Shown one piece after another: positions 1-11,569 of a DNA stretch of 64,000 nt. Positions within the stretch are counted from its first letter, which is position 1, and every line of letters begins with the position of its first letter. The DNA is taken from NCBI GenBank assembly GCA_964030475.1, contig CAXIPT010000001.1, forward strand, positions 1,293,681-1,357,680, read 5' to 3'. The position numbers and the translations under genes are program-made. The notes beneath the pieces were generated by a model, which searched no databases, was not told where the DNA came from, and saw only the letters and a program-made list of their open reading frames with translations. Source of the stretch: Tethya wilhelma (Eukaryota > Porifera > Demospongiae > Tethyida > Tethyidae).

Positions 1-1149
1 GTTATAGGATTCAGTCTGCTCTGGGGAAAAGGGACAACCTGCCCTCAGCATGCACAGTGCCTCCTCAAGCCAAGGTACGTCAGCATGTACCAATTCAAAT
101 GTAATTATGTCTATCTTTATCTCAAGTAGTAGACCCCATACGCTGCCACCACAAAATACCATGAGCTACATCCCACTGATTCGCCCGCCTATCACAGTCT
201 CCAACCTATCTGACAGGTTGTCTCTGCCTATTCATAAAGGAAAGATCAGCATACAACATTACCTAGTTTTACACATATCCAGGACTTACTCACACACTCC
301 TTGCATGCTCATCTGCACACCTCTCAGCAATTTACGGGAGACTGCTGGAATTAAGAACTATGACTGCAACTTCTGCAAAGTGGTGGCAGCTAATTGACCT
401 AACTATCCGGGCTGTGGCCGCTATATACCGCCAATGTGACAATGCATGTGTTCTGCTTCACACTGTGAAAATTTGGCATTGACTACGCTAACAGCTAGAG
501 GAGTGTAGGAATTATGTGAAGCTGTCTCCTGATCAATCTCGAGTCTCAAGGTTGTAACAGTTAAGAGGAATCAAATTTGTGTGCAGTGGAATAGAGAGCA
601 TTATGATCTGTCGGCTTCCTCCTCTTGCCAACTTATCTGCCTGAAATAACCTCAAAAGATCAAAGTGCATGTGAACGATGTCATTGACCGTGAATCTGAT
701 CTCTGTTCCCTCCAATATGCCGCATCCATATTGAACTGCACATATTTATTATCATGATGCTATAGCTAGGTTCGAAAGTGCAATTGACATTGCATCAACT
801 TATCATTACATCTCCATTACCCCGGCCTGTGACTGCCACCTATATACTGGGGAATGTCCTAGCTGGAATGACCACTTCTCCATTGGCACCACCTCGCCTT
901 TTGGGCTAGGATCCATGCCAAAGATCTTCTGCGCAATCTCAAGTTTGATAATGAAATTGCAAGAGCTCTATATGGCCACAAGGATAGCGCCTGTTAGCAT
1001 TACAAACTAAAGAGTCTACTTTTGCATAGAAACTTTACTGATCTCAAGATGGCAAGCAGTTTTTGGGGGGGGGGGACTTTTTGGTTTATTTTTGTTATTG
1101 TTTTTCGTCTTTTATTTTTTTATTTTTTTTTGTTATTGCTCCATGCAAT
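1..1149. other. Left-edge region, mostly non-coding
   Basis: The first 85 bases read on the plus strand as the end of a possible exon (RIQSALGKRDNLPSAC region) followed by a GTACGT donor at about 86, but nothing confirms it. Around 890-1040 a broken plus frame reads as protein-like sequence (FDNEIARALYGHKD) interrupted by stops, perhaps a decayed transposon or gene. A poly-G run lies at about 1063-1075. No gene was recognised. Confidence 0.25.
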
Positions 1150-1270
1150 CAAGTAAATAATTATAATAAAAATTTCAAAAAAAAAAGCAGTGTAGGAATG
1201 GGCAGTGCTTTAAAAAGTATTGGAACAAGGAACGGTCTCAATTTTGGCACATGACTACTTAATTTTCATT
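1150..1270 (+). repeat. Half copy of the CAAGTAGT foldback family
   Basis: The sequence AGTGTAGGAATGGGCAGTG followed by a T/A-rich arm matches the left arm of the complete foldback elements at 22109-22495 and 27093-27406. No mirrored right arm is found here, so this is a truncated copy. Confidence 0.65.
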
Positions 1271-1376
1271 TTTGATCCCTCATCGTAAATGGTTTAAAGA
1301 ATGATCTGTACTTGAATAACTTATAAATTATGAGTATCACATAATTGTATCACATGCAGTAATGATCCCTCTATAT

Positions 1377-4191
1377 CATACGTACGGTAGTACGTATAGT
1401 AGGAATGGGCCCAATGTCCCATATGCACAATACAAAATATTCATACTTATAAATTTAAAGAAAAAAAAAATTAAACCTTCAAACCTCGTTTGGAGACTCA
1501 TCCAGGTAGATTTCAAACTGTATACAATAGTAGAAGTCAGAAACAGTCTCCAGGGCACTTGTAGAAGTCGCTTACTTAGAAGCCATAAGGGTGCGATTTT
1601 GTTCTTCTAACTTACGTACTTCCTAACTGACTTACTTGAAAACGATTTCAAGAAAAACAAAATAACTTGTCACCGTTTTGAACACAGGATAGTATTGTTT
1701 ATTGTAGGTAGTATATTCCTTGATACTTGCTTGCTACATAACTCGAGAGAGCAAAAAACTGGAAGGCTATAAAGCAGAATACCGTATAAATTTCCACACT
1801 GTTACGGCCCACGTGGAATCTGGTAAAGATCGTCAAAGACATAAAGCTGTGCTGGCCATGGCGCCACGTGGATATATGTAGCGCATGCGCATAGAGTATA
1901 GACTTCCAGCAACCGGTTTGGGCCAGATATAGCCAGTTCGGTGACTAGTTTGCTAGCAGTTTGGTGACTTTTCTTGATATTTCAAAAGTCTTTTGAGTTG
2001 TTCCTCAGGCAGTCCTGATTTCCCAGCGAGCCCTTGTCTCAAGTTCCAGCCGGTGACTGATCTACTGGCACAGGAGATAAGTTCAAGCAGCCTAACTTTG
2101 TGTTCAGTGTGGTAGCAATAATTATTCGTGGAATTGTGTGTCTGTGTCTTCGAGTGTATTTGAGTGTATTTGATTTCGGTCATATTTCTAGTTGTCAGTG
2201 TGTAACTGTAGCTTTGTTGTGTCTTAGTGTAATCCTTGTATAGTGTTTGTGTAACTGTACCTTTCAAGTTTGCTGTGTCTCTAGTAGCTAGTGTTTGTGT
2301 ATTACTGTACCTTTGCTGTGTCTTAGTGTATTCCTAGTAGTGTTTTTGTAACTGTAGCATAGTTTGTGTACGCATTTCACTGTATATACCATAATCACGT
2401 AGCCATGCCTTCAAAAAAGTATCAACAACGATACAAACGAAAACAGTATTATCTAGCTAACAAAGAAAAGGCTTTGACTGCACAAAGGGAGTACTATTGT
2501 GACAATGTTGAAAAAGAAAAGGCTCGAAGCATTGAAAACTATGTGACAGCAAAACATGAAAAGCCAGAAAAAATTAAATATGCTTCACAATGTTCATCAC
2601 AAAAAAACTATTTCAAAGATTTACTACAGAATCGCCTCTCTTCCAGAATAAAATCTCGAAAGTTTTATGAGGCAAACAAAGATGCTTGTAGAGAGGCCTC
2701 AAAACTTAAAATGAAAAGCTTGTACAATCAGAACAGGCAATATTGTAGACAGGCAGCTAGCATAAGAAAGAAAAGTATGTATGAGAGAAACAAGCCGGCA
2801 TGCAGACAGGCAGCTAGCATTAGAATGAAAAATATGTATGAGAGAAACAAGCCGGCATGCAGACAGGCAGCTAGCATAAGAAAGAAAAATATGTATGAGA
2901 GAAACAAGCCTGCAAGCAGAATGGCAGCTAGCATAAGAATGAAAAATATGTATGAGAGAAACAAGCAAGCATGCCGAATGGCCTCCAGAGCTAAACAGAG
3001 AAAGTGGTATGCTAGTGCTAGGCCCATGGTAAAGGCCAGAATGCACATGTACTATCAAAGAAAGCAGCATATTATTCGTGCTTAACGCAGAAATAGATAT
3101 GCTCTTTATGAACTACAAGGTGTGAGCAGAGAAGCAATTCTGAAAAACCTTCAGGTCAATTTACTGTCACATAGTGCTGAGCTTACCAACTCCCTTCATG
3201 AAGTGCAGAGTTCAATGTGTCAGAAACTGTCCCCCAAATTGTTAGCCAAAACTGTTTGCAAAATTGCAGCCTCTAAATTACTAGCAAAGGCATTTCAGAC
3301 TCGCCGCACTCAAGCTAGTAGTTTACTGGGTGCTTGTAGGCGCATTGCAGCCTATACATTCAATGATAGGAAAGACTTGAGTGAAGGTGTGCATCATAGT
3401 TCTACTGAACCGTATTACTATGATGCAGCCTATCAAAAACCTGTAAAGAGAAAGTGCATTCCAATCACTAGAAATGGTGTGTGCATTGTAGCAGAAAAGG
3501 CTTTGTGTCCTCTAGAGAAAAAGAAACCCAATCCCAATCCCAATTCACCTTGTGCACACTGGAAATGCACACAAGAGTGCAAACCTCTGAGTGACGATGA
3601 GCTCAAGAGCATTGTGTCACTCAGAGATATCTTTACTAACCCCATCAATGAGGTTAGGCACCAGCTTGATGAGCTTGACAGTGAGTGCCCCTATTACCAT
3701 GGGCATAATACCATTGGGTTTAAACAGGATGCAGGTGTCCCTATTACCACTCCAAAGCTTGGTCATCCATTAGTATGCCATGGTGATGAGAGTGAGTGTA
3801 CCAGTAAACTCCGTATTCTGAGAAGTGGTTCTGTGCATTATCCCCTCCTGCATCAAGTGTTGAAAGAGGTTTATGGTGCAATCAGAAGCCATTTGCTAAT
3901 TAAAGAGCTAGACATGGCATTGCGCAATGCTGATGTAAGCAAACTTGTTGAGCTTACCCACAGTATTAGCCTCCACAAGCTTCTCACCTCGAAAGATGAT
4001 GAAACTGATGATGGTTACATCCAGGGTGTGTCAGAGACTACCCCAAAGTTCAGACAGACTGATATTGAGACCCCACTCCTCCTTGAACATGCTGCTGTGG
4101 TAGCAAAGTTTGAGAAGGAACGGGAAGACTATGCCGATATCCCCTGCATGAGCTGTGAGCGCTTATGTCAGAGGAAGAATGTTCGTAAAGT
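1377..4191 (+). mobile_element. Helitron-like element 5' half, left arm of inverted pair
   Basis: This arm is mirrored by 4193-7154. Its outer end carries the short perfect hairpin ATACGTAC-GGTA-GTACGTAT, followed by about 1 kb of untranslated sequence with tandem repeats (about 2110-2370), then a broken coding region. The arm stops exactly at a single N, so its inner end is an assembly join and not a natural terminus. The encoded Cys motifs suggest a Helitron-related protein, but no Rep or helicase domain is present. Confidence 0.7.
2405..4191 (+). pseudogene. Helitron-like N-terminal protein, broken copy
   Basis: The reading starts at an ATG at 2405 (MPSKKYQQRYKRKQYY) and is basic and Tyr/Lys rich. 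A tandem 19-residue repeat (consensus MYERNKPACRQAASIRMKN) occurs about five times at roughly 2720-3000. A CAA to TAA change makes a stop at about 3083, where the mirrored copy reads Gln, after which the same frame stays open to the N at 4192. The C-terminal part ends with CERLCQRKNVRK, the start of a paired CxxC motif. Function is unknown. Helitron relationship is inferred from the longer mirrored copy. Confidence 0.65.
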
Positions 4192-4192
4192 N

Positions 4193-6081
4193 TTCAAAAC
4201 ACAGCGATTGGGCAACACATTCTTTTGTATGTTGGGCTTGCAATAAGTGCACAGGTAATGTTGCTCATTTAGAGCATTTGGATTCCTGTCAACCACAAAA
4301 TCCTTCAACCTATGCCACACATCACTACACAACTTGTCATCAGAGAGACTGACTTTACGAACATTCTTCCTCTGACATAAGCGCTCACAGCTCATGCAGG
4401 GGATATCGGCATAGTCTTCCCGCTCCTTCTCAAACTTTGCTACCACAGCAGCATGTTCAAGGAGGAGTGGGGTCTCAATATCAGTCTGTCTGAACTTTGG
4501 GGCAGTCTCTGACACACCCTGGATGTAACCATCATCAGTTTCATCATCTTGTGAGGTGAGAAGTTTGTGGAGGCTAATGCTGTGGGTAAGCTCAACAAGT
4601 TTGCTTACATCAGCATTGCGCAATGCCATGTCTAGCTCTTTAATTAGCAAATGGCTTCTGATTGCACCATAAACCTCTTTCAACATTTGATGCAGGAGGG
4701 GATAATGCACAGAACCACTTCTCAGAATACGGAGTTTACTGGTACACTCACTCTCATCACCATGGCATACTAATGGATGACCAAGCTTTGGAGTGGTAAT
4801 AGGGACACCTGCATCCTGTTTAAACCCAGTGGTATTATGCCCATGGTAATAGGGGCACTCACTGTCAAGCTCATCAAGCTGGTGCCTAACCTCATTGATG
4901 GGGTTAGTAAAGATATCTCTGAGTGACACAATGCTCTTGAGCTCATCGTCACTCAGAGGTTTGCACTCTTGTGTGCATTTCCAGTGTGCACAAGGTGAAT
5001 TGGAATTGGGATTGGGTTTCCTTTTCTCTAGAGGACACAAAGCCTTTTCTGCTACAATGCACACACCATTTCTAGTGATTGGAATGCATTTTCTCTTTAC
5101 AGGTTTTTGATAGGCTGCATCATAGTAATACGGTTCTGTAAAACTATGATGCACTCCCTCACCCAAGTCCTTTCTATCATTGAATGTATAGGCTGCAATG
5201 CGCCTACAAGCACCCAGTAAACTACTAGCTTGAGTACGGCGAGTCTGAAATGCCTTTGCTAGTAATTTAGAGGCTGCAATCTTGCAAACAGTTTGGGCTA
5301 ACAACTTGGGAGACAGTTTCTGACACAATGGATGCTGCATTTCACTAAGGGAATTGGTAAGCTCGGCACTATGTGACAGCAGATTGACCTGAAGGTTTTT
5401 CAGAATTGCTTCTCTGCTCACACCACGCAGTTCATAAAGAGCATATCTATTTCTGCGTTGAGCACGAATGATATGCTGCTTTCTTTGATAGTACATGTGC
5501 ATTCGGACCTTAGCCATAGGCCTAGCACTAGCATACCACTTTCTCTGTTTAATCTTGGAGGCCATTCGGCATGCTTGTTTGTTTCGCTCATACATATTTT
5601 TCATTCTTTTGCTAGCTGCCTGTCTGCATGCTGGCTTGTTTCTTTCATACATACTTTTCTTTCTTATGCTAGCTGCCTCTCTGCATGCTGGCTTGTTTCT
5701 TTCATACATACTTTTCTTTCTTATGCTAGCTGCCTGTCTACAATATTGCTTGTTCTGATTGTACAAGCTTTTCATTTTAAGTTTTGAGGCCTCTCTACAA
5801 GCATCTTTGTTTGCCTCATAAAACTTCCGAGATTTAATTCTGGAAGACTGGCGATTCTGTGGTAAATTTTTGAAATAGTTTTTGTGTGATGAACACTGAG
5901 AAGCATATTTCATTTTTTCTGGCTTTTCATGTTTTGCTGTCACATAGTTTTCAATGCTTCGAGCCTTTTCTTTTTCAATATTGTCACAATAGTACTCCCT
6001 TTGTGCAGTCAAAGCCTTCTCTTTGTTAGCTAGATAATACTGTTTTCGGTTGTGTCGTTTTTGATATTTTTTTGAAGGCAT
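4193..6081 (-). CDS. Helitron-like element protein, N-terminal part
   Basis: The frame is open from the ATG at 6081 to the single N at 4192, about 630 residues. Residues 1-230 are very basic and contain four copies of a 19-residue repeat with a conserved Cys. The middle region is unrecognised and contains several Cys. The end contains CMSCERLCQRK and then, about 55 residues on, LCTYCKPNIQKNVLPNRCVL. This CxxC...CxxC-x-P-x-N arrangement resembles the Cys-rich segment (DUF6570 type) that precedes the Helitron-like replication-initiator region in Helitron-related proteins. That assignment is inference from motif resemblance. The Rep and helicase parts would lie beyond the join. Confidence 0.55.
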
Positions 6082-6114
6082 GGCTACGTGATTATGGTAT
6101 ATACAGTGAAATAC

Positions 6115-6360
6115 GTACACAAAACTATGAACACAAAAGCTACAGTTACACAAACACTCAACACTAAGACACAGCAAAGGTATAGTTACACAAACACTAC
6201 TAGAAATACACTAAGACACAGCAAAGGTATAGTTAAACAAACACTAGTCTACTATAGAAATATACTAAGACACAGCAAAGGTACAGTTACACAAACACTA
6301 GGAATACGTTGAGACACAGCAAAGCTACACTACACACTGACAACTAGAAATATGACTGAA
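6115..6360 (-). repeat. Tandem repeat in element leader
   Basis: Units of about 50-60 bp around ACACAGCAAAGGTATAGTTA and ACAAACACTA recur four to five times, with a mirrored set at about 2110-2370. They lie just upstream of the element ATG and may form its promoter or leader. Confidence 0.6.
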
Positions 6361-7154
6361 ATACACTAGGAGACAGAGACACAGACACCAACACAGACAA
6401 TTGTTGCTACCTTAGCTAAAACAACGCAAAGTAAGCTACTCAGTTGAACTTATCTCGTGTGCCAGTAGATCAGCGCTGGAACTTGAGACAAGGGCTCGCT
6501 GGGAAATCCGGACACCTGAGGAATTCGAACAACTCAAAAGACACTTTTGGAACGTCAAGAAAGTCACCAAAACTGCTTGCAAACTGGTCACCGAACTGGT
6601 TATATCTGCCCAAAACTGGTTACTGGAAATATTATACTCATGCGCATGCGTTACACACATCCACGTGGCCGGCACAAGCGTTATGCCTTTGACGATCTTT
6701 ACCAGATTCAAAGTGGCTGTTCGTAACAGTACAGAAATTTATACTGTATTCTTCTTCATAGCCTTCCAGTTCTTTGCTCTCTCGAGTTATGTAGCAAGCA
6801 AGTATCAAGGAATATACTACCTACAATAAAGAATACTATCCTGTGTTCAAAACGGTGACAAGTTATTTAGTTTTTTTTGAAATCGTTTTCAAGTAAGTCA
6901 GTTAGGAAGTACGTACGTAAGTTAGATGAACAAAATTGCACCTGTATGGCTTCCAACCAAGCGACTTCTAGAAGTGCCCTGGAGACTCTTTCTGAGTTCT
7001 ACTCTTGTACACAGTTTGAAATCTACCTGGAAGAGTCTCTAAAGAAGGTTTAAAAGTTTAACTTTCTTTTCTTGGAAATTTATATGTATGAATATTTTGT
7101 ATTGTGCATATGGGACATTCGGCCCATTCCTACTATACGTACTACCGTACGTAT

Positions 7155-7834
7155 GATTATAGTTGCGTTGGGTTCTAACCACATGATAAGCCTATAGTGG
7201 TACCTTACTATAGTGGTCCACCTATAATCATGCACACCACTGCATTCCATGCTAGTATTTTTAAGGCAGTGTGTAAGTGTTACAGAAGTAATACTGCCAT
7301 GGTATTGTAACACCTGTTGCAGAGGCGGATCTATAGGGGCATTCACAGGGTGCCTGTGAACCCCTGCTCTTCCTGCGTCACACCTTGAACGGGGATTTTT
7401 TGAACAAATTCTTGTTGGGAACATGCAGTAAAAAACTGGCACATGATAGCACTTACTTTGAGAGAGAGTTTTGGTCTAGAAGTAAGCCTAAGATACTGGC
7501 ACAAAACAGCCAGTTTGTTACCTAACACGAGTCTGACTCACGTATGCCCCGCAGTAAAGTACAAAGTCCTGGCATGGGGGCACAACACATAAAGTAGGCC
7601 TGGTTCCTGAAAAGTAGGTGTGACATGACTTTACAACCCCCCCCCCCTTCTGAAATCCTGGATCCCTCGCTGTGTTGGTTAGGTGGTCTTTGCTCTCAAA
7701 GGCCCCTTTATTATCACTATGGAGATACTAATTACTCTACTAGTAACAGTACAACACAGCTGTTCCCCTTTAATAGTGATTACCATTTCAAATACCTTCA
7801 TGCATGGATACTTCATTAATGCACAGCTGCAGTT
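7155..7834. other. Non-coding repeat-like region
   Basis: No gene is seen. The stretch at about 7320-7420 (GGCGGATCTATAGGGGCATT and on) looks like a dispersed repeat. A poly-C run lies at about 7638-7648. Confidence 0.4.
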
Positions 7835-8029
7835 ATACCGTATAGCACTAAAGTTTTGTGGTGGTTTAACTTTCACGGTCAGTTTCACGGCCCTGATCAC
7901 GATCCATCTGTTTATCTGGCGTGAAATTCTCAATAATGCATTATTTGTATACAATTATAATTATTATGGGCTCGCACAGCTCATCCGTGAAAGTTATTGC
8001 ACCGGAAAACTTTCTTGCTATACGGTATA
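7835..8029. mobile_element. MITE with ATACCGTATAGC termini
   Basis: The left end ATACCGTATAGCACTAAAGT is mirrored at the right end, with about 45 bp of imperfect inverted repeat that also includes AACTTTCACGG. At under 200 bp it is non-coding and non-autonomous. It shares its terminal ACCGTATAGC with the element at 40262-40632. Confidence 0.75.
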
Positions 8030-8150
8030 TTATCAACTTCTTGATCTTATTAATTAATATATTCATCAATACATTTTTATAGTTGTATAATATTATAGTA
8101 ATTAACTTCAAATATGATATATTTTTCAAAATTATTATTGACCAATATGC

Positions 8151-8370
8151 AGAGGTCTGTGTCCCTCAAGCAGTAGTGGAAGTACCGATTCGTGTTCAAA
8201 TACAACGTGAAACAGGTGGTCTTAACATCTGCTCTGGGTCTGCCCTCACTGAGAGGGGACAGAACACCACAGCCTACATTGAAAAGATAATAATAGATGA
8301 TTACGAACCATCACTAGAGGACGAAGATTGCAAAATTCTTAGTGTGGAGTTTTCCTCCTGTAGTAACCTT
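8151..8370 (+). CDS. Isolated exon of an unrecognised gene
   Basis: The exon is bounded by a polypyrimidine-poor but valid AG (TATGCAG) and a strong GTAAGT donor at 8371. It encodes an acidic, extracellular-looking segment with CVPQAVVEVPIRVQIQ, CSGSALTERGQNTTAY and a final Cys pair. No start, stop or neighbouring exon was found, so it could be a remnant of a gene scattered by insertions. Confidence 0.35.
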
Positions 8371-8504
8371 AGTAAGTCAATTATAACAGATGCATAATGT
8401 GCCATTTTTACAATGATGCATGCTTTTTAAGTATACAGACATGCATATGTCATCAAATGTATGCATGACTGTGTTCGTTTTTGTATTATAATAATCTTAT
8501 ATCG

Positions 8505-8555
8505 TATAATATATGTACGGTAGTATACATAGTAGGAATGGGCCGACGTCCCATA
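8505..8555 (+). repeat. Fragment of the Helitron-like terminus
   Basis: TACGGTAGTA followed by CATAGTAGGAATGGGCC and GTCCCATA matches the outer end at 1377-1430 and 7100-7154 with small differences. It is a third, solo copy of the terminal sequence. Confidence 0.55.
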
Positions 8556-8559
8556 GACT

Positions 8560-8975
8560 AGGTCTGAGTAGCCTCGTTCCCAGGCTCTCACCTTTGACCT
8601 TACACTCACGGTAAGGAAGGAGAGGGCCTGGTCGGAAATATCACGTGAATTTTGTCATTGATGACGCAGAGGTAGACGTGACCTTTGACCTCTGCTGCGA
8701 TTGTGCCGTTTTACGAGCGCCTAGCATGAACAGTTGGAAAGTAAGTAATTTTACTGTACTTACCTTGCTTATTTTCATGGTTTGGACAGCTTAAATCAAT
8801 CTATGAACTGTAGTAGTGCTAGTTTAGAATCGCTGCAGCTTGCAGAGGTCAAAGGACGTGTCTACCCTAGTGTCTATCCCCACATCATTCACGTGATATT
8901 TCCGACCAGGCTCTCTCCTTCCTTACTGTGAGTGTAAGGTCAAAGGTGAGAGCCTGGGAACGAGGCTAGGCCTGA
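8560..8975. mobile_element. Foldback element, CTCGTTCCCAGGCTC type
   Basis: The left arm (GCCTCGTTCCCAGGCTCTCA, then GACCTTACACTCACGGTAAG) is mirrored at 8880-8970 over roughly 90 bp, including ATATCACGTGAAT. The interior has no open frame. A miniature copy of the same arm motif lies in a SHANK intron at about 15340-15395. Confidence 0.75.
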
Positions 8976-9344
8976 GTATTATGCTCACAATAATTTTTGA
9001 AAACAACTTTAGATAGAATTTTGCACATAATTTCTGCGTGCAAAATTTAGAGATAGAGATAGTTAGGGTTAGAGATAGTTGCGTGCGAAGCGTGGCGAAA
9101 ATTTTGTGCGACCAGAAGCCACACCCATTTAATTAGGAGGATTTTAGCCCTACCCATTTCATTAAATTGAACCGTATTGCTCCATGATTACATNGATCCA
9201 TTGACAACTTCAGTTTCAGTGTCCATTGTATACTCAATAATAATATTATCAGTTGCAGACTTGCAGCTCAATGACTGACTCTAAGCCACTGTATTTATAA
9301 TCGTAAATAAGATGATGGTCCAAATCCAAGGCAATTGCAAATTT
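8976..9344. other. Non-coding spacer with a contig join
   Basis: The stretch holds short GAGATAGTTAGGGTTAGAGA repeats at about 9048-9080 and a single N at 9194. No gene is visible. Confidence 0.35.
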
Positions 9345-9470
9345 AAAAGAAAAAAATGAAGTAGTCATGTGCCGATAGTGCCGAAATTGTGACATTCCTT
9401 GTTTCATTACTTTTTATGGCTCTGCCCATTCCTACACCCATTAATTTTTATAAATTTTTATTATACTTGT
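9345..9470 (-). repeat. Half copy of the CAAGTAGT foldback family
   Basis: This is the right arm only (GAAGTAGTCATGTGCC, CTGCCCATTCCTACAC, then a T-rich end TATACTTG), equivalent to the right halves of the elements at 22109-22495 and 27093-27406, and diverged. Confidence 0.6.
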
Positions 9471-9582
9471 ATATATATCACTCGGCTAAAAAGTAGAATA
9501 ATTTAAAGTACAGCAGGCATGCAGGATTAGATTACCGGCCAAGACTTGGGCACAAAAAATGAAGACAGGACTGACACTATAA

Positions 9583-10194
9583 TCACTGAGGGAGGACAAT
9601 ATTCACTAGTGAATGATATAGGGGGTCCAAATTATTTCTCTGTTACTGTCCCAAAATTATAAGGTTATTATTATACTAGTATGGAATCATGTAATAACTT
9701 ACTAGTAAAGGTGGATTTCTTGGCTTTGGTTTGTTTTTTCCTTGAAGCTGTTGTTACTGTAGCAACAGCTTCTGTAGTGGCGAGGGCATCGCGATTGAAG
9801 TCGCCGGGAAGGGCGGGTACAATATTCACTAGTGAATGATATAGGGGGTCCAAATTACTTCTCTGTGACTGTCCCAACAGTTAAACTTAAAATTATAAGC
9901 ATATTATTATACTAGTATAATAATTATGGAGTCATGTAATAACTTACTAGTAAAGGGAGATTTCTTGGCTTGGGTTTGGTTTTTCCTTGATGCTGTTGTT
10001 ACTGTTGCAACAGCTTCTGTAGTGGCGAGGGCATCATGATTGAAGCTGCCGGGTAGGACAGGTATGGCTCTAGCCTCAAGAGTTCTCTCACCAAAAAGTG
10101 TAGATACAGTTGCACCAATGACTACAACTGTAACTAAAACAGCTAATAATAATAATGTCTCTTTCCGCTTGGATATGATCATAATGAGGCACAT
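9583..10194 (-). CDS. Small single-pass membrane protein with duplicated exon
   Basis: Three exons join in phase: 10194-9948, 9828-9703 and 9605-9583, giving 131 residues. The N-terminus is short and basic (ISKRKE), followed by a hydrophobic segment LLLLAVLVTVVVIGATV at about residues 12-30 without a cleavage-like site, which suggests a type II anchor. The rest repeats twice: PVLPGSFNHDALATTEAVAT and PALPGDFNRDALATTEAVAT, each followed by a Lys-rich stretch. Exon 2 and its flanking intron are a tandem duplicate of the end of exon 1 (both phase 1), and exon 3 begins with the same acceptor sequence but soon reaches a stop. Family unknown. Confidence 0.6.
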
Positions 10195-11569
10195 GGACTA
10201 AAAATAGCAATTTCTATGTATTTGCAACTGAGTAGCACTTGCAATTGATAAGCTAGTCACAAAAATCTTGAGTGTTAGGCGATCATCTCAGCGTTCGTTG
10301 CGTTGAATTTGGTCGACTTATTGTAAAGTTTATTTACCTGGGGACGAGGCTATCGTGGAGTTATGAGCATGCGTAATCAGGTGACCGCAAAAAGCCATAC
10401 AAAACATATCAAGGAAAATGTTTTACGCAGAGGAGGTACGACAGTCAGGTTGACTGCAGAGCTGGCACTATCAGTATCGCGATATCGCTAGCTGGCACTA
10501 TCGCGATATCGCTAGCTACGTAGCAAGCGTAAAACATGCAGTAATGTAATTCTATAATTGTCACTCATTTATATTCATAATATTCATAACCATCATAAAA
10601 CTCTTCATTCCAGTTATTAATTTGTTCATCACTTGTTCTACTTTGTAATTAATATCGGGAAAAAAAATTAGCGCACGTGCGCACGCACATTGACATGATT
10701 AGTATGACTCCTTGTTTGTTTATTCATTGCCGGCATCCGCAAAGCATCAAGAGGCCCTAGCTCTGCTGTGACCGTGAAAATCACTAGGAGTTGAACAAAA
10801 CAACTACTAGGAATGAATTAGATCAATTCAGCTCAAAAGAACTTGGTTTACTAGAGAACAGTTGCAGAAAATCTTGATTTTTTTTTTCCTGGACAGTGTC
10901 ACAATGTACACCAAAATGGCCGCCTTTTGTTTCGCGGCAAGTACGTCCGGCGTACGTCCCGCCCCGTTTTTGACGTCACATGAATACGCCGCGCGCTAGC
11001 TATTGGCATAGATAACATATTTACACACAATATTACAGGGTGTGTAGTATATTATCTATGCTATTGGGCCTGAGAGGGGGAGAAGTATACATAGCCAGCA
11101 GCTATATACTACTAAGGCCATATAGCTCACCACAAATAAGTAAAGGTTAATGTTATTTCTCTCATGTACAGCAGTGGGTCAAGTTCCTACAGCCTCGTAC
11201 ATTATAATATAGTGCATGATATTTCATAAACTCTTGGTACTACTAGAATGAGGCTTTTTACTGCATACTGATCCATGAAATATTGTCTACATGTACAACA
11301 TTAATTGTCATTAATAGTTTTAACAATAAACAATATCAATAATCAATAATCAATTATTACTATTGTCAGCATAAAAACAGCAACTTTGGAAAACTATCAT
11401 GCATGGCTATAATAATAATAATTTGCTATTATTAATAAAGTGTTTGTGTTTGCAATAATTATATAAAAAGTAAAAGCATCCATAGTATAAGTCAATTGCA
11501 CAGACAAAAACGAACTGGTTCCCATCCACAAAATGAAAATTAATTTAAGCTTATTCTTGTATGCATGTG
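10195..11569. other. Intergenic region, promoter-like GC-rich patch
   Basis: This is the 3' flank of SHANK and upstream of the small membrane protein gene. A GC-rich patch at about 10915-11000 contains a TGACGTCA element and GCGCGC, unusual against the AT-rich surroundings. A duplicated CTGGCACTATC(G)CGATATCGCTAGC stretch lies at about 10463-10515. No coding sequence was recognised. Confidence 0.4.

Larger units (their letters stand above)
4193..7154 (-). mobile_element. Helitron-like element 5' half, right arm of inverted pair
   Basis: This is the reverse-complement partner of 1377-4191, sharing the terminal hairpin (7135-7154), the 5' leader and the coding region with a few percent divergence and one fewer 57-bp coding repeat. 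It is about 160 bp longer at the inner end (4193-4351). The two copies are therefore distinct alleles or insertions and not one read folded on itself. No TIR or Helitron 3' hairpin/CTRR end is visible, because the 3' half of the element is absent. Confidence 0.7.

Noticed and set aside
4155..4352. Frame reading through the N between the two Helitron-like arms
   Set aside because: It crosses the contig join at 4192, so the fused peptide is artificial.
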